A stretch of DNA of 64,000 nucleotides from assembly GCA_028866655.1 (NCBI GenBank), contig JAGWHQ010000003.1, positions 1-64,000 on the forward strand. The letters are read 5' to 3'. Under the pieces are notes generated by a model. It was not told the DNA's origin. It did not search any database and worked only from the letters and a program-made list of their open reading frames with translations. Positions 62,066-64,000 of the stretch are shown here, in pieces; the stretch's first letter is position 1, and every line of letters begins with the position of its first letter. A program made the position numbers and the translations under genes. This DNA comes from Nitrososphaerota archaeon (GTDB taxonomy: Archaea > Thermoproteota > Nitrososphaeria > Nitrososphaerales > Nitrosopumilaceae).

Positions 62066-62769
62066 AGGTAATTCCTGCCATTGATATTATGGATAATAAA
62101 GTAGTGCGTCTAGTAAAGGGAGACCCAAAAAACAAGACTGTGTATAGTTCTGATCCTGTTGGAATGGCAAAAAAATGGGAAAAAGCTGGTGCAGATATGC
62201 TTCATGTGGTAGATTTGGATGCTACTCTTGGAACAGGTTCAAATCTACAAATAATTCAAAAAATTACCAAATCAGTTTCTATACCTGTTGAGGCTGCTGG
62301 AGGTCTACGCACAAAAGAAATGATAGAAAATGCATTACAATTTTCTTCCAAAGTAGTTCTTGGAACTATTGCTTTTAAAAATAAAGAGATCTTAGAGGAG
62401 GTTTCAAAAAAATTTGGGAAAGAAAGAATTGTGATATCTGCAGATCAAATGGGGGGTAAAATAGTGATTAGTGGATGGAAAGAAAGTACTGGTGTAGAAC
62501 TTATCCAAGGAATTGAAAGTTTTGTACGACTTGGATATTCTCAATTTCTTATAACTACTGTGGAAAGAGATGGAACATTACATGGACCTGATCTTGACTC
62601 TTTACAAAAAGCATGCAACATACAAAATACAAGTGTTATTGCAAGTGGAGGAATATCTAACTTGCAAGATATTGTAAATGTAAAAAAATGCGGTGCTGGT
62701 GCAGTAATTCTTGGTAAGGCATTATATGATGGAAAGATATCTGTAGAAGAGGTTAAGACGCTAGCATGA
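62062..62769 (+). CDS. hisA: ProFAR isomerase
   Basis: 235 residues with a GTG start. A (beta/alpha)8 barrel: [18 protein letters not shown] with the first catalytic Asp, [29 protein letters not shown] with the second, and ASGGISN. It isomerises the aminoaldose intermediate before HisF. Overlaps hisF by ATGA. Confidence 0.96.
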   Translation: MKVIPAIDIMDNKVVRLVKGDPKNKTVYSSDPVGMAKKWEKAGADMLHVVDLDATLGTGSNLQIIQKITKSVSIPVEAAGGLRTKEMIENALQFSSKVVLGTIAFKNKEILEEVSKKFGKERIVISADQMGGKIVISGWKESTGVELIQGIESFVRLGYSQFLITTVERDGTLHGPDLDSLQKACNIQNTSVIASGGISNLQDIVNVKKCGAGAVILGKALYDGKISVEEVKTLA

Positions 62770-63569
62770 CTTTAACCAAAAGAGTAATTCCTTGTCTTGA
62801 TGTTGATAATGGTAGAGTAGTAAAGGGAATGCATTTTAAATCGATAAAAGATGCAGGTGATCCTGTTTTACTTGCAGAAAAATATAGTCAAGAAGGAGCA
62901 GACGAACTAGTCTTTCTTGATATAACAGCTTCTGAACAACAACGCGAGACAATCAAAAGTCTTGTACAAAAAGTAGCTCAAGTAATTGATATTCCATTTA
63001 CTGTAGGTGGTGGAGTAAAGAACTTGCAGGATGCAAGGGATATTCTTCTTAGTGGAGCTGACAAAGTTGCCATTAACACCGGTGCCGTGAAAAACCCTGA
63101 AATAATAACAAAATTGATGGAAATTTTTGGTAAACAATGTGTGGTAATAGCTATGGATGTAAAACGTAATTATGAGATAAAAGAAGATAGACACATCTTT
63201 ACGTCTGATTCCAAAAAGTTTTGGTTCGAAGTTTACATTTATGGCGGAAAAACTCCTACCAACCTTGATGCAATAGAGTGGGCAAAAGAAGTAGAAAAAC
63301 GCGGTGCAGGTGAGATTCTGCTAACAAGCATAGACATGGATGGTACAAAGGAGGGCTATGATGTACAACTCATTAAAGAAATAGTCAACGCTGTAAACAT
63401 ACCCGTTGTGGCATCAGGAGGATGTGGCAAACCAAAACATATGCTTGATGTCTTTCTACAAACCAACGTGGATGCTGCTTTGGCTGCATCGATATTTCAT
63501 TACAAGACCCACTCTGTAGATAGGGTAAAAGAATATCTCAAGGAAAATGGAGTTCCTGTTAGACTATAA
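62766..63569 (+). CDS. hisF: imidazole glycerol-phosphate synthase, cyclase subunit
   Basis: 267 residues. [14 protein letters not shown] with the first catalytic Asp, [30 protein letters not shown] with the second and VVASGGCGK. With HisH it forms imidazole glycerol phosphate and AICAR. Confidence 0.97.
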   Translation: MTLTKRVIPCLDVDNGRVVKGMHFKSIKDAGDPVLLAEKYSQEGADELVFLDITASEQQRETIKSLVQKVAQVIDIPFTVGGGVKNLQDARDILLSGADKVAINTGAVKNPEIITKLMEIFGKQCVVIAMDVKRNYEIKEDRHIFTSDSKKFWFEVYIYGGKTPTNLDAIEWAKEVEKRGAGEILLTSIDMDGTKEGYDVQLIKEIVNAVNIPVVASGGCGKPKHMLDVFLQTNVDAALAASIFHYKTHSVDRVKEYLKENGVPVRL

Positions 63570-63599
63570 CAGAAAAATAGGGCTCAAACAAATGGTGTT

Positions 63600-63932
63600 A
63601 TGATGAATAAGAAGATAAATGATATTGATTTTGCAAAAAGTGATGGTCTTGTGCCAGTAATTGTTCAAGATGTACACTCTAAGGAAGTATTGACACTTGC
63701 ATATACAAATAAAGAATCTCTTGAACTCACCCAAAAAACTGGCAACTCATGGTTTTGGAGTAGATCAAGAAACAAGTTATGGATGAAAGGGGAGGAATCA
63801 GGAAATGTGCAAAAAGTCAAAGAAATTTTGCTTGATTGTGATTTGGATGCAATTGTATACCTAGTGGAACCAAGTGGTCCTGCATGTCACACTGGAGACA
63901 GGGTATGTTTCCACAATGTTTTAGAAAAATAA
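63600..63932 (+). CDS. hisI: phosphoribosyl-AMP cyclohydrolase
   Basis: 110 residues (a second ATG follows at once). [34 protein letters not shown], the metal-binding DCDLDA and CHTGDRVCF are the HisI set. The pyrophosphohydrolase HisE is not fused and not in this window. Last gene of the operon here. Confidence 0.95.
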   Translation: MMNKKINDIDFAKSDGLVPVIVQDVHSKEVLTLAYTNKESLELTQKTGNSWFWSRSRNKLWMKGEESGNVQKVKEILLDCDLDAIVYLVEPSGPACHTGDRVCFHNVLEK

Positions 63933-63934
63933 AT

Positions 63935-64000
63935 CTAGCACGGATCTAATCCCTTTGGTACTGGTGCCATGCCCGAACCGCTTTCTTCTCCTGGAATATA
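63935..64000 (-). CDS. C-terminal end of a gene entering from the right
   Basis: On the minus strand the last 21 codons (ending MAPVPKGLDPC, then TAG at 63937-63935) are open to the window edge, convergent with hisI after a 2-bp gap. The gene cannot be identified from this tail. Confidence 0.4.
   Translation of the reverse strand, partial: YIPGEESGSGMAPVPKGLDPC

Noticed and set aside
1-64000. CRISPR array, prophage or integrated plasmid
   Set aside because: No regularly spaced repeats, no integrase, capsid or replication genes, and gene style is uniform across the window.

Overview
The window is 64 kb of AT-rich, densely packed archaeal chromosome, almost certainly from an ammonia-oxidising Thaumarchaeota/Nitrososphaerota lineage of the Nitrosopumilales type. 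The gene content supports this: archaeal information-processing genes (TFE, S19e, S27e, L44e, PDCD5, Nep1, RNase P Rpp21-type subunit, NAC, Csl4, Dph2, TiaS, Trm56, thermosome); a blue-copper protein with a PEFG-type C-terminal anchor; secreted proteins ending in the W-x-K-x-x-A / FVxGIQYLI repeats I know from thaumarchaeal genomes; a cobalamin-dependent ribonucleotide reductase beside cobalamin assembly genes; archaeal GTP cyclohydrolase III riboflavin synthesis; and candidates for 3-hydroxypropionate/4-hydroxybutyrate carbon fixation. TTG and GTG starts are common, and many promoters have a TATA box about 25 bp before the start codon, which implies leaderless mRNAs. I saw no insertion sequence, prophage or CRISPR array.

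Layout. 1-7.5 kb: cupredoxin, secreted proteins, rhomboid protease, nitrilase-family hydrolase, thiolase with its DUF35/OB-fold partner. 7.5-12.9 kb: a winged-helix protein fused to a catalytically degenerate anaerobic-RNR (NrdD-like) body, a 590-bp gene-free region holding a duplicated promoter-like repeat and a strong hairpin, then the class II RNR. 12.9-15.3 kb: two exported enzymes and tRNA-Gly. 15.3-19.1 kb: ribosome/RNase P genes, a zinc alcohol dehydrogenase and a CitE-like lyase. 19.1-23.5 kb: riboflavin cluster (ribE, ribB, ribH, arfA, amidohydrolase, arfC). 23.5-33.3 kb: TFE, Trm56, HflX, PhoU-like regulator, PUA protein, NAC, UbiD, haem O synthase, Lrp, ASADH-family reductase. 33.4-37.6 kb: cobalamin nucleotide-loop operon (cobD, a short cobQ, cbiB, cobS, cobY). 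37.6-49.4 kb: ribosomal proteins, adenine deaminase, thermosome, sugar kinase, surface protein, guaA, mptE, folP, guaB. 49.5-56.5 kb: pheA, csl4, dph2, tiaS, intron-containing initiator tRNA, PQQ-type sugar dehydrogenase, class II HMG-CoA reductase. 56.5-63.9 kb: a nearly complete histidine operon with an embedded HAD phosphatase.

The most interesting region is 7.5-12.9 kb. The regulator looks like a retired anaerobic RNR: ATP-cone and NrdD fold kept, radical-site Gly and catalytic Cys apparently gone, DNA-binding domain added. It lies next to the working, B12-dependent RNR. In front of that RNR, a 101-bp promoter-like block is present twice, and over its last 60 bp the two copies differ only at two bases that face each other in an inverted repeat around the likely TATA box. 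I infer a nucleotide-sensing control circuit for deoxynucleotide synthesis. Other candidates are an amidohydrolase in the place of the missing FAPy deformylase in the riboflavin cluster, a cobyric acid synthase without its glutaminase half, dyad elements at the promoters of the cob, ade and rib genes, and an initiator tRNA with an anticodon-loop intron plus an oversized D-loop.
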